Source of the DNA: Myxococcales bacterium
GTDB lineage: Bacteria > Myxococcota_A > Polyangia > Polyangiales > Polyangiaceae
DNA length: 41,257 nt
Assembly (NCBI GenBank): GCA_025351875.1
Contig: JANXVA010000763.1
Location: forward strand, 1 to 41,257
Reading direction: 5' to 3'
Shown: piece by piece, positions 30,793 through 38,716 of the stretch
How the letters are laid out: each line of letters opens with the position of its first letter
Position numbering within the stretch: position 1 is the stretch's first letter
Program-made: the position numbers and the translations under genes
The notes under the pieces: model-generated
Database searches by the model: none
The model's input: the letters and a program-made list of their open reading frames with translations, nothing else
Told to the model about the DNA's origin: nothing

Positions 30793-32349
30793 CTATGGTG
30801 CGCCGGCGTCGAGCTTGCCGCGGAGAATGCGTGCGGCCTCGGCGTAGACCTTGTTGTTCGGGTCGCGCCGCACGAGCTCCTCGTAGGCCGCTGCGGCCTT
30901 CGCGTTGTCGCCGGAGGCCACGTAGTCGACGGCCTGTCGCTCGAGCGTCTTCACGCCGGCCGGGAGCGTCCCCGCGTCCTTGTCGGCGGTGCTCTTGGTG
31001 CCGCCATCCTTGCCGCCCTTGTCGGGAGGGTTTCGATCGGGCGTACTGATGATGCCGTTTGGCGTGCACGGCAGCGGTGTGTTCGGAGGCCAGTTCGGCG
31101 GAGGGCAGGGGACACCAGGCGGCCACGCCGGCGTGACCGTCGGACCTTGTCCCATCACGGGGGGAACGACCGTGGCGGTGCTCGCGTCCGCTGCCGCACC
31201 GGCTCCGTTGCCTCCTGCGGTCCCCGTCTCACCCGAGCCCGCGTCGACCGAGGCGACGGGCTTCTTCTTCGCGGGCTGAGGGTCGTCGTCCACGGCGAGG
31301 TAGAGGATGCTGCCCGCGATGAACAGGAGGCTCGCGACGATCTTCGGGATCGACGTGCTCTTCTTGGCGTCGGTCGGTGCGGCCTGAAGTGGAATGGGCT
31401 GCTGCATACCGCCCTGCGGCGTCATCGAGCCGTACCCACCTGGAGGCATGCTCGGGTCCATCGGCCCAGGCATCCCGGGGACGACGCCGTACTGGCCCGA
31501 GCCGGCCGCGCCCGGATACGACTGGTTCGCGAACTGCTGCTGGGGCGGCGGGAAGCCTTGCTGCGGGAACGCTCCCGACTGCATCGGATTGCCTTGCGGC
31601 GCCCCTTGCATTCCGTCGAACGGGCCGCCGATTGCCTGGACTGCACCGCTTTGCCCGTGCATCGCGCGCACGGCCTCGGGGCGGGTCGACGCGTCGCCTG
31701 GTTGCCCCGCGGCAGGTCGCGGATGAGAACCAGACGCGACGCGACCTCCGCCGGTCGCGTCCAGCGGAGCGATGCGCGTCGACTCGTCGGTGTCCTGGGC
31801 GGAGGAGAACTCGCCGGGCTTGAACGGCCGCTCTGCCTTCGGAAACGAGAGCCCCGGAGCGCTCCCGCCTGCTTGCGGAGGCGCGCCGCCGACGGGCATC
31901 GAGGCTCCCGGGCCGCCGCCTGGCCGCGAGCCGCTCGGACCCGGGCCACCGAGCGGGCTGCCAGGGCCCCCGGGACCCGTCTGCACCGGCGGTGCAGGCG
32001 CCATCATCGTCGGCTGGTTGTCCGCGTCTGCGATCAGCGACCGATAGCGGAGCCGAGCGTTGCCGATCTCGATCTTGCATGGTGCATGCAATTCGGTCCA
32101 CGCCTTGCCGACGCGGTAGCCGTCGACGCTCGCCGCGTTCTGCTCGTCCGCGCTCTGCAAGAACAGCGAGGTCCCGTCGAAGTAGACGAACGCGTGGACG
32201 TCGAGCACGCGCGGCGACTCGATGCGCCACATGCCCTTCTTTCCGACGCTGATCGGCTGGAGCTCATGACCCATGGAAAGCGGGATGAAGGCGGGCTCTC
32301 CGATGCCCGTCTCGATCTCGATCACGTGGGTCGTCTGCGGATTAGCCAT
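30793..32349 (-). CDS. FHA-like membrane protein with Pro-rich linker and TPR-like C-terminus, last gene of the Tad locus
   Basis: 518 residues. The N-terminal ~110 residues look like a degenerate FHA domain: ISVGKKGMWRIESPRVLDVHAFVYFDG, then ADEQNAASVDGYRVG and HAPCKIEIGNARLRYRSL. The strict GR...SxxH...NG residues of phosphothreonine-binding FHA domains are mostly missing, so binding is doubtful. A very long Pro/Gly/Gln-rich linker (about 130-330) follows, then a membrane segment (IPKIVASLLFIAGSILYLAV). After another low-complexity stretch comes a TPR-like pair (ERQAVDYVASGDNAKAAAAYEELVRRDP). ATG 32349 overlaps the ATPase stop by 8 bp. Same layout as the 34059 gene (FHA, membrane segment, helical tail), so they may be paralogues. 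Probably a Tad-complex accessory protein. Confidence 0.82.
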   Translation of the reverse strand: MANPQTTHVIEIETGIGEPAFIPLSMGHELQPISVGKKGMWRIESPRVLDVHAFVYFDGTSLFLQSADEQNAASVDGYRVGKAWTELHAPCKIEIGNARLRYRSLIADADNQPTMMAPAPPVQTGPGGPGSPLGGPGPSGSRPGGGPGASMPVGGAPPQAGGSAPGLSFPKAERPFKPGEFSSAQDTDESTRIAPLDATGGGRVASGSHPRPAAGQPGDASTRPEAVRAMHGQSGAVQAIGGPFDGMQGAPQGNPMQSGAFPQQGFPPPQQQFANQSYPGAAGSGQYGVVPGMPGPMDPSMPPGGYGSMTPQGGMQQPIPLQAAPTDAKKSTSIPKIVASLLFIAGSILYLAVDDDPQPAKKKPVASVDAGSGETGTAGGNGAGAAADASTATVVPPVMGQGPTVTPAWPPGVPCPPPNWPPNTPLPCTPNGIISTPDRNPPDKGGKDGGTKSTADKDAGTLPAGVKTLERQAVDYVASGDNAKAAAAYEELVRRDPNNKVYAEAARILRGKLDAGAP

Positions 32350-33490
32350 AGCGATTCTGGCCGGTCTCCGCGTTCTTGGCAGCCTCGTACACAGACGCAG
32401 GCAGGTCGGTTCCGTGCTCGTGCAGCTGGGGCAAGCATCGCGGCAAGATCCCCGAAGGAACGATGTCGCTGAGGATCGCGCCCTTGTCGTCGAAGCCGTG
32501 GTACTGGCGCTCGAAGATGTCCTGGAGCAAGTACTCGCCCTTGTTGGGGTCGAAGCCGAGCACCTCGGTGATGTGGGTGATCTTCCGGCTGCCGTCCTGC
32601 AGTCGCGAGACCTGACAGATGATGTTCACGGCCGATGCGAGCTGGACGCGCAGCGCGGTGAGGGGCATCTCGATGTCGCTCATCATCGCCATCGTCTCGA
32701 GACGCGAGGTGGTGTCGCGCGGGTACGTCGCGTGGAGCGTCGACATGCAGCCGCCGTGACCGGAGGTCATCGCCTGGATCAGATCGAGCGCCTCTCCGCC
32801 GCGAATTTCGCCGACGACGATGCGATCGGGACGCAGGCGAAGCGTCGCGCGGAAGAGATCGCGGATCGTCACCTCTCCGCGGCCCTTCGGATCCGGGGGC
32901 CGCGCTTCGAGCATGCAGATGTGCTGTCGCTGCAGCTGGAGCTCGCGCGAGTCCTCGATGACGACGACGCGCTCGCCCTCGGGGATGAACGACGAGAGCG
33001 CGTTGAGCATCGACGTCTTGCCGCTGCCGGTACCGCCCGCGATGAGGATGTTCATCTTCGAGACGACGAGCGCCTGAAGTGTGCTCGCGACATCGGGCGT
33101 GAGCGCGCCGAAGTTCACGAGGCGCTGGACGGTGAGTGTCTCCTTGAAGAACCGGCGGATCGACACGCACGGTCCGTCCGGCGCGGCCGGGGGGAGGACC
33201 GCCTCGATACGCGAGCCGTCCGGCAGGCGACCCTCGAGGATCGGCTTCAGCTCGTCGATGTGCTTGCCGACGAACTGCGCGGCATTGCGGAGCGCGGCGA
33301 CGAGCGCCTCGCGCGTTTCGAAGCGCGCGTTCGTGAGGTGGAGCTGGCCCTTCTTCTCGACGTAGATCTGAAAGGGGCCGTTGATCATGATGTCGCTGAC
33401 CGCCGGGTCATCGAGGAACGGGCGGATCGGCGCGAGGAACTGGAGGAGTGTCTCTTCGAAGACCTCCTTGGGGATGACATCGTTGCTCAA
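32342..33490 (-). CDS. cpaF: Second CpaF/TadA-family secretion ATPase
   Basis: 382 residues. Secretion ATPase of the type II/IV superfamily that powers Tad assembly. N-terminal domain with DPAVSDIMINGPFQIYVEKKG. Walker A GGTGSGKT at 152-159, Walker B region RIVVGEIRGGEA at about 223-234, and the His box TSGHGGCMSTLHA at about 242-254. All are intact. It lacks the FHA domain of the first ATPase in the locus (36740-38665). Start: TTG 33490, overlapping the TPR gene's stop as TTGA; AGAGGA lies about 5 bases upstream. No nearby ATG is in frame. The two ATPases differ in sequence (for example HGGCMSTLHA versus HDGSLTTTHA), so this is an old duplication, not a recent copy. Confidence 0.93.
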   Translation of the reverse strand: MSNDVIPKEVFEETLLQFLAPIRPFLDDPAVSDIMINGPFQIYVEKKGQLHLTNARFETREALVAALRNAAQFVGKHIDELKPILEGRLPDGSRIEAVLPPAAPDGPCVSIRRFFKETLTVQRLVNFGALTPDVASTLQALVVSKMNILIAGGTGSGKTSMLNALSSFIPEGERVVVIEDSRELQLQRQHICMLEARPPDPKGRGEVTIRDLFRATLRLRPDRIVVGEIRGGEALDLIQAMTSGHGGCMSTLHATYPRDTTSRLETMAMMSDIEMPLTALRVQLASAVNIICQVSRLQDGSRKITHITEVLGFDPNKGEYLLQDIFERQYHGFDDKGAILSDIVPSGILPRCLPQLHEHGTDLPASVYEAAKNAETGQNRYG

Positions 33491-34116
33491 GGCATCCTCT
33501 TCAGGAGGGAAGCACGGGCTTCCTCGGCGTGAGACCCACTGGGCTCGATGCGCAGATACTCGCGGAAATGTCGGTCGGCACCGACGACGTCGTTCTCGTT
33601 GTCCCGGGCGAGGACGGCGAGCGTGTAGTGCGCCTTGGAGTCATCCGGCCGCGCGCTCACGACGGTCTCCAGGTTGCTCTTGGCGTCCTTCACCTCGCCG
33701 ATCGCCGCGTAGAGGGTTCCGACGACGAAGCGCGTACGTAGGTCGTCCGGGTGTTTTCGCAGGTGGTTCTCGGCATGTTGGATCGCAGACCGGTAGCGAC
33801 CCGTCTGGACGCAGACGTTCAGGAGCAGCGGCAACGCCTCACGTGCGTCGGCGCCCTGATCGAGCGCCGCGGCGAGGTACTCCTCGGCACGTGTGTAATC
33901 GCCGATGGCCGCGAAGGCCTTGCCGCGGTCGAGGAGCTTGTCGGTGGCTGTCTCCGCGCGGAGCGTGGCCATGTCAGCCTGGGCCTTTTCTGCCGTGGTC
34001 GCGGGACCACATCGCGTCTCCGCGAGACCGAGCAAGCACGCGCAAGCCACCAGCAAGGCTACGACTTTTTCGTGTCGCCCTTCAGCTTCAGTTTTCGTTC
34101 GAGGTTGGAGAGCCAT
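33487..34116 (-). CDS. TPR-repeat protein of the Tad locus (TadD-like)
   Basis: 209 residues. A hydrophobic segment (KVVALLVACACLLGLAE) near the N-terminus suggests export or membrane anchoring, although the first 17 residues are long for a signal peptide and the following ETRCG is a poor lipobox. The rest is TPR: KAFAAIGDYTRAEEYLAAALDQG, LNVCVQTGRYRSAIQHAENHLRKHPD, and GTLYAAIGEVKDAKSNLETVVSARPDD. TadD-type TPR lipoproteins are needed for Tad assembly in other bacteria. Start: ATG 34116 overlaps the FHA gene by 58 bp; a later TTG at 34056 is the alternative. Its stop overlaps the next start. Confidence 0.83.
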   Translation of the reverse strand: MALQPRTKTEAEGRHEKVVALLVACACLLGLAETRCGPATTAEKAQADMATLRAETATDKLLDRGKAFAAIGDYTRAEEYLAAALDQGADAREALPLLLNVCVQTGRYRSAIQHAENHLRKHPDDLRTRFVVGTLYAAIGEVKDAKSNLETVVSARPDDSKAHYTLAVLARDNENDVVGADRHFREYLRIEPSGSHAEEARASLLKRMP

Positions 34117-34922
34117 GTGACGTAGTCGCCGGACTTGCCCTCGCAGAATTGTAGGAGAACCCGGACTTCTTTTTGTGCGCTTGCGAAGTCCTCGGTCGCC
34201 ATCGCATGATCGAGCCTGACGCGCCGCGTCCTGAAATCAACAGTGATATCACGGCGAAGGAACTTGGCCGATTCTTCGGCAAGAGTTCCTGAGGCGGCGT
34301 CCCCGCCGGCCCGGAAACATACCGCAGCAGCTTCGTAGGTGGGAACGGCTTGGACACCGTCCTGTACATGGAACGGCCGACGTTCGCGCTTGGCGTCAGC
34401 GAGGGCCATTTTTTCGCGTCCGAAGGCGAGCGCCTGGCCTCCCGTGTACGGGCACGATGTCACGGGGGCAGCCCAGAGCTCAGGCGCCAGCTTCGGGGAG
34501 ACCTTCTCGGCCTGCCCAGGTTCCTCGGCGAACATCATGTACATGCCCGCGGGTACGATGATCGCCATCGCGAGGAGCATGATCGGGCTCGTCTTCTTCT
34601 TCTGCTTGCCGGCGACCTCGCCGGCGCCCTCGGTGACCTCGACCTGGATCTGACAGCCGCCGATCCCGAGGACCGAGCCCGGAGGGAGCGGCGCCTGCTG
34701 GAAGGGGATGTTGTTGATCGTCGGGGGCGGCTCGAAATTCAGCGCGCGGACGAAGATGCCCGCGGCGCCGAGCTCGAGCGCCACGTGCTCGACGCGCGCC
34801 TGGTCGACAGGGAGCCGGATTTCGCAATGGGCGCCGCTACCGATGAGGACGCGCTCGGCCTCCATCGTGAGCTGATCGACCTGCCCGGTGTGCAGTCTTA
34901 TCTGGAATCGGAGGTGTCGCAT
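34059..34922 (-). CDS. FHA-domain membrane protein of the Tad locus
   Basis: 287 residues. N-terminal FHA-type domain (1-100): ERVLIGSGAHCEIRLPVDQARVEHVALEL, then INNIPFQQAPLPPGSVLGIGGCQIQVEV. GSGAHCEIRLP and VEH replace the canonical GR and SxxH residues in part, so phosphopeptide binding is possible but not certain. A basic KQKKK and a hydrophobic segment (PIMLLAMAIIVPAGMYMMF) follow, then a helical domain with three or four Cys (TSCPYTGGQA; AVCFRAGGD; LLQFCEG). The Cys suggest it is exposed to the periplasm. Start: ATG 34922, 4 bp downstream of tadC. FHA-plus-membrane proteins of this kind occur in the myxobacterial Kil locus; the comparison is from memory of that system. Confidence 0.85.
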   Translation of the reverse strand: MRHLRFQIRLHTGQVDQLTMEAERVLIGSGAHCEIRLPVDQARVEHVALELGAAGIFVRALNFEPPPTINNIPFQQAPLPPGSVLGIGGCQIQVEVTEGAGEVAGKQKKKTSPIMLLAMAIIVPAGMYMMFAEEPGQAEKVSPKLAPELWAAPVTSCPYTGGQALAFGREKMALADAKRERRPFHVQDGVQAVPTYEAAAVCFRAGGDAASGTLAEESAKFLRRDITVDFRTRRVRLDHAMATEDFASAQKEVRVLLQFCEGKSGDYVTWLSNLERKLKLKGDTKKS

Positions 34923-34926
34923 GGGC

Positions 34927-35850
34927 TCAGAGGTTGTTGGTCATCCCCATCATCGCAGGTCCAAGGACCAACGCGAGGACGGCGAAGAGAATGAGCGCGA
35001 GGGGGCCTGTCATCTTGACACCTGCCTTGGCGGCAAGCTCTTCGGCACGGATCGAGCGCCGGCTACGCGAGGTTCCTGCCTGGATGAGGAGGACGTCTGC
35101 GACGGGATTTCCGCGCTCCTCCGCCTGCACGAGGGCGCTCACGAACTCCGACACCGTGATCGTTGGGGCGCGCTCGGAGAACGCGACGAGGGCATCCTTT
35201 CGGGTGCGACCGAGGTTCAGGGTCTGGAGGATGAGCGTGAACTCCTCGACGATCGGGTCCTCGGGGTTCGAGGACTTGTCGACGACCTGGCGAACCGCGC
35301 CGGGGAAGTCGAGACCGGCGCTCATCGCGAGCGCCATGAGATCGATGACGTAGGGCAGGCCGCGGCTGATGTTCTTGATGCGTTCCTGCGCCTCGCCGCT
35401 GACGATCATGTACGGCGCCACCCCGCCGATGACCGTGCCGACGATGCCGAGGAGGACGACCATGTCGAAGAAGGCGCCGCCGGCGAGCCCGACGATGAGG
35501 CCACCGACGGCCGACACGATGAAGAGCGCGAGATACTCCTCGGGGGTGAGGCCGAGATAGTCGCCCGCGAGCGAGAGCTGCTTGTCGAGCCCGGCGCGCT
35601 GCTCCTCGGTCGGAATTCCGCTGACGCGTACGCCTAGCCAGCGCACGAGCGGCTCGATGGCGGCCCATGCATCGTTGTTCGCGAGGGCGCGCTGGCGCTT
35701 CAGGCCGCGGAGGCCGAGTCGGCTCGCGACGCGGTTGGGCGCGCTGGTGACGGCGTACGTCGCGATGGCGAGCGCGAAGAAGAACGCCCCGGCCGAGCCG
35801 AAGCGATAGAGGAGGACCATCAGACTGACGCCGCTGAGCTTGAGATCCAT
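34927..35850 (-). CDS. tadC: Tad inner-membrane platform protein TadC
   Basis: 307 residues. Type II secretion F family. Hydrophobic segments near residues 22-36, 110-125, 130-150 and at the C-terminus (PLALILFAVLALVLGPAMMG). The T2SSF signature region reads GLPYVIDLMALAMSAGLDFPGAV, then EFTLILQTLNLGRTRKDALVAFSERAP, and VSEFVSALVQAEERGNPVADVL. TadB and TadC together form the inner-membrane base on which the ATPase acts. Start: ATG 35850 with AGAGGA 5 bases upstream. It follows tadB by 9 bp and precedes the FHA gene by 4 bp. Normal length, no oddities. Confidence 0.93.
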   Translation of the reverse strand: MDLKLSGVSLMVLLYRFGSAGAFFFALAIATYAVTSAPNRVASRLGLRGLKRQRALANNDAWAAIEPLVRWLGVRVSGIPTEEQRAGLDKQLSLAGDYLGLTPEEYLALFIVSAVGGLIVGLAGGAFFDMVVLLGIVGTVIGGVAPYMIVSGEAQERIKNISRGLPYVIDLMALAMSAGLDFPGAVRQVVDKSSNPEDPIVEEFTLILQTLNLGRTRKDALVAFSERAPTITVSEFVSALVQAEERGNPVADVLLIQAGTSRSRRSIRAEELAAKAGVKMTGPLALILFAVLALVLGPAMMGMTNNL

Positions 35851-35859
35851 GGCTTCCTC

Positions 35860-36732
35860 TCAGATGTCCACGGAAAGGACCTTACGGGCCAGCACGAGCG
35901 CCGAGACCCATGCGGTGATGACGAAGGCGGTGATGCCGTAGCCGGCGAGGCTGGTGGTGAGCGGATCGAAATAGCCTGGCCAAAGAGTGCCGAGGCAGAC
36001 GATGACGACGATCGGCATCGCGCCGATGACCCACAGCTGCATGCGGCCGTCAGCGGTCTTCGTGCGGATGACGCCCTCGAGGCGCTTCATCTCGCGGAGT
36101 GTCGTCGCGGTCGTCTCGAGGACCTTCGGGAGGTTTCCACCGACCTGTCGGCCGATCAGGATGGCGGAGAGCGCCGAGTCGAGCTGATGGCTGCCGACGC
36201 GGGCCGCCATGTGGAGCAACGCCTGATCGAGCGTCGAACCGACGCGCATTTCCTTGATGGCGAGGTCGACCTCGGATCGGATCGGCTCCTGCAGAACGGT
36301 CACGACGCCGTTGAACGCGGCGCCGATGCTGGGCGTGGCCTTGAGCGCGTTCGACAGCGCCAGCATGAAGCCGTCGATCTGGTCTTCGATCTGGAGGATG
36401 CGCTTCCGGCGCTCCGACTCGAGGTAGATGGTCGGGCCAATGGCGGTCAGCAGGATGCCGAGGTACCAGCCTGGGATGTCGATCGTGAGCTGCGCCGCGA
36501 CGATGAGGAACATCACCGCGAGCTGACCAAGCGCGATGAGACGCCCCGGCGTGAAGATGAACATCGAGCGCATCTTCCGCTCGAGCATCGCGCAGTAACG
36601 CGCCCAGTACCGGTACGGCAGGCCCGTCTCGTCGTCGACGATGGCCCACGTTCCGACCGTGAGGCTGAGCACAGTGGCGCCGACGCTGCCCCAGCGCAAG
36701 ACGTCCAGCGTGTGCAACACCGGGTGCTTCAT
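35860..36732 (-). CDS. tadB: Tad inner-membrane platform protein TadB
   Basis: 290 residues. T2SSF-type protein: DQIDGFMLALSNALKATPSIGAAFNGV, then IKEMRVGSTLDQALLHMAARVGS, and ALSAILIGRQVGGNLPKVLETTATTLREMKR, the classical TadB pattern. Membrane segments: near 15-35 (VLSLTVGTWAIV), about 65-105 (GQLAVMFLIVAAQ; YLGILLTAIGPTIYL) and the C-terminal pair (VIGAMPIVVIVCLGTLW; YGITAFVITAWVSALVLA). Start: ATG 36732 with GAGG 5 bases upstream. Follows the FHA-CpaF gene by 7 bp. Partner of tadC in the same complex. Confidence 0.93.
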   Translation of the reverse strand: MKHPVLHTLDVLRWGSVGATVLSLTVGTWAIVDDETGLPYRYWARYCAMLERKMRSMFIFTPGRLIALGQLAVMFLIVAAQLTIDIPGWYLGILLTAIGPTIYLESERRKRILQIEDQIDGFMLALSNALKATPSIGAAFNGVVTVLQEPIRSEVDLAIKEMRVGSTLDQALLHMAARVGSHQLDSALSAILIGRQVGGNLPKVLETTATTLREMKRLEGVIRTKTADGRMQLWVIGAMPIVVIVCLGTLWPGYFDPLTTSLAGYGITAFVITAWVSALVLARKVLSVDI

Positions 36733-36739
36733 GTGCGCC

Positions 36740-38665
36740 TCACAGGTAAGGCTCTCCGCGCTTGACGAGGCCCATGACGATGAAGGTCGGAATGAACGAG
36801 GGAAGGTAGCCAGTCGCGCGGAACTCGCCCTCGACCTTGCCCTTGTCGCCGGTGCCTGTGCGAATGAACTCGAAGATGGGGCGCATCTCGATCTCGTTCG
36901 ACTCGCGGTCGATGCCGACGATCTCGCTGATGGCTACGATCTTGCGTGAGCCGTCGGACAGGCGGCTCTGCTGGACGATGATGTGAACGCTGGCGGCGAT
37001 CTGCTCACGGATGGCGCGCATCGGTAGCTCGAGGCCGGCCATGAGGACGAGCGTCTCGAGGCGGCTGACGGCTTCCATCGGAGAGTTGGCGTGCGTCGTC
37101 GTGAGCGAGCCGTCGTGGCCCGTGTTCATCGCCTGGAGCATGTCGAGCGCCTCTCCGCCGCGGCACTCGCCGACGACGATGCGGTCGGGTCGCATGCGGA
37201 GCGCATTCTTCACGAGGTCGCGGATGGTGTACTCGCCGCGTCCTTCGAGGTTGGCGGGACGCGTTTCCATCGAGACGACGTGAGGTTGCTTCAGCTGGAG
37301 CTCGGCGGCGTCCTCGATCGTCACGATCCGCTCCTCGGGAGGGATCGCGCCGGAGAGCATGTTGAGCAACGTCGTCTTTCCGGAGCCGGTGCCGCCGGAG
37401 ATGACGATGTTCTTCTTCGCGTGGACGCAGCGCGTGAGGAACCGCCCCATGCGATCCGTCAGCGTCCCGAACGAGACCATCTTCTCGAGCGTGATCGGGA
37501 TCTTCGCGAACTTTCGGATCGTGATGCACGAGCCGCGGAGCGCGATCGGGCGAATGACGGCGTTCACGCGCGAGCCGTCCTTCAGGCGCGCGTCGACGAG
37601 CGGTGACGACTCGTCGATCCGGCGTCCGAGCGGCGTGACGATGCGCTCGATGACGGCGCGGACGCGCTCATCGTCCGTGAAGCGCGCATGCGACAGCGTG
37701 ATCTTGCCGTGCTGTTCGATGTAGATCGTGTTCGGATCCACGACCATGATTTCGCTGATGGTCGGGTCGGCCAGAAAGCGTTCGAGCGGACCGAGCCCCA
37801 GCGCCTCGTCGGCGAGCTCGCCGATCAGCGTGTCGGGCTGCATGTCCTTCGGGATCTTTGCCTCGAGGCTCGCGACGATCCTCCGGAGCGCGTTGAGCAC
37901 CTTCGGACGCATGGACGGGTCGTCGAGCTTCTTCGCGTCGATCGTCGCGAGGTCGAGGTGCTCGAGCAGGAGCTTGTGGATCTCGCGACGGAGCTCGACC
38001 TCTGCCTTGAGCTTCGCGTCGTCGTTGCGCATCGCCACGGGCAGGTGCACGCCCTGCGGGCCGGGTTGCGAGCCGACGTGAGCGATGACGGGATTCATGC
38101 CGCTCACGGCCGGGCTCGCGCCCGTCGCGCCATACGGGCCGGTGCCTGTCCGCGCCATCATCCCGTTGGCGCCGGGCGGCATCTGGGGCCCCGTGCCGTG
38201 GGGGTTCTGCATGTGCTGCTGGTGCGGAGAGCCGGGCGGGAGCGTGACGCCCTGATTCGGGGAGCCGCCCATGCGCGGGCGCGTGTCGATCCCTTGCTGC
38301 GCACCTTGCCCCGGGATCTGCTGGTTCGTCCGCGGATGCTGGGCCGCGAGCGACGCGGCGTTCTGCTGATCGCCCGGATAAACGAAGACCGTGAAGTCGC
38401 CGACGACGATGGGCGTTCCGTACGGCACCTCGACGGAATCGCGGCGGAGGAGCAGATCGCCGGCGATGGTCCCGTTCGTCGACACGTCCTCCACGCGCAG
38501 CGTGCCATGACCCGCCTGGATCACGGCGTGTTGGCGGGAGACGAGATCGCTGTCGAGGCGGAGCGAGCACTGCGGATGGCGCCCGATCGTCAGGGGACCG
38601 TTCGCCGGGTAGAGCTCCGTTCGCTGCATCCCATCGTCAGATTGGACGACGACTTGCAAATGCAT
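36740..38665 (-). CDS. cpaF: FHA-CpaF fusion: Tad secretion ATPase with N-terminal forkhead-associated domain
   Basis: 641 residues; a standard CpaF is 400-500. Residues about 5-100 are a canonical FHA domain with GRH (28-30), SRQHA (43-47) and STNGT (62-66), all the residues for phosphothreonine binding. A Gln/Pro/Gly-rich linker (about 100-200) follows. The ATPase has the N-terminal helical and 'LADPTISEIMVVDPNTIYIE' type region, Walker A GGTGSGKT at 424-431, Walker B RIVVGECRGGEA and a His box NTGHDGSLTTTHA. It should therefore be an active motor whose docking is controlled by phosphorylation. Start: ATG 38665; an in-frame TTG at 38680 has an AGGAGAGG directly in front (only 3-base spacing), so it remains possible. 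Fourth gene in the visible order, after the CpaC secretin. Confidence 0.94.
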   Translation of the reverse strand: MHLQVVVQSDDGMQRTELYPANGPLTIGRHPQCSLRLDSDLVSRQHAVIQAGHGTLRVEDVSTNGTIAGDLLLRRDSVEVPYGTPIVVGDFTVFVYPGDQQNAASLAAQHPRTNQQIPGQGAQQGIDTRPRMGGSPNQGVTLPPGSPHQQHMQNPHGTGPQMPPGANGMMARTGTGPYGATGASPAVSGMNPVIAHVGSQPGPQGVHLPVAMRNDDAKLKAEVELRREIHKLLLEHLDLATIDAKKLDDPSMRPKVLNALRRIVASLEAKIPKDMQPDTLIGELADEALGLGPLERFLADPTISEIMVVDPNTIYIEQHGKITLSHARFTDDERVRAVIERIVTPLGRRIDESSPLVDARLKDGSRVNAVIRPIALRGSCITIRKFAKIPITLEKMVSFGTLTDRMGRFLTRCVHAKKNIVISGGTGSGKTTLLNMLSGAIPPEERIVTIEDAAELQLKQPHVVSMETRPANLEGRGEYTIRDLVKNALRMRPDRIVVGECRGGEALDMLQAMNTGHDGSLTTTHANSPMEAVSRLETLVLMAGLELPMRAIREQIAASVHIIVQQSRLSDGSRKIVAISEIVGIDRESNEIEMRPIFEFIRTGTGDKGKVEGEFRATGYLPSFIPTFIVMGLVKRGEPYL

Positions 38666-38716
38666 GGCTTGGGTCGACAACCTCTCCTTGCGCGCGTGTG
38701 CGTGCTTGCCGGACCG

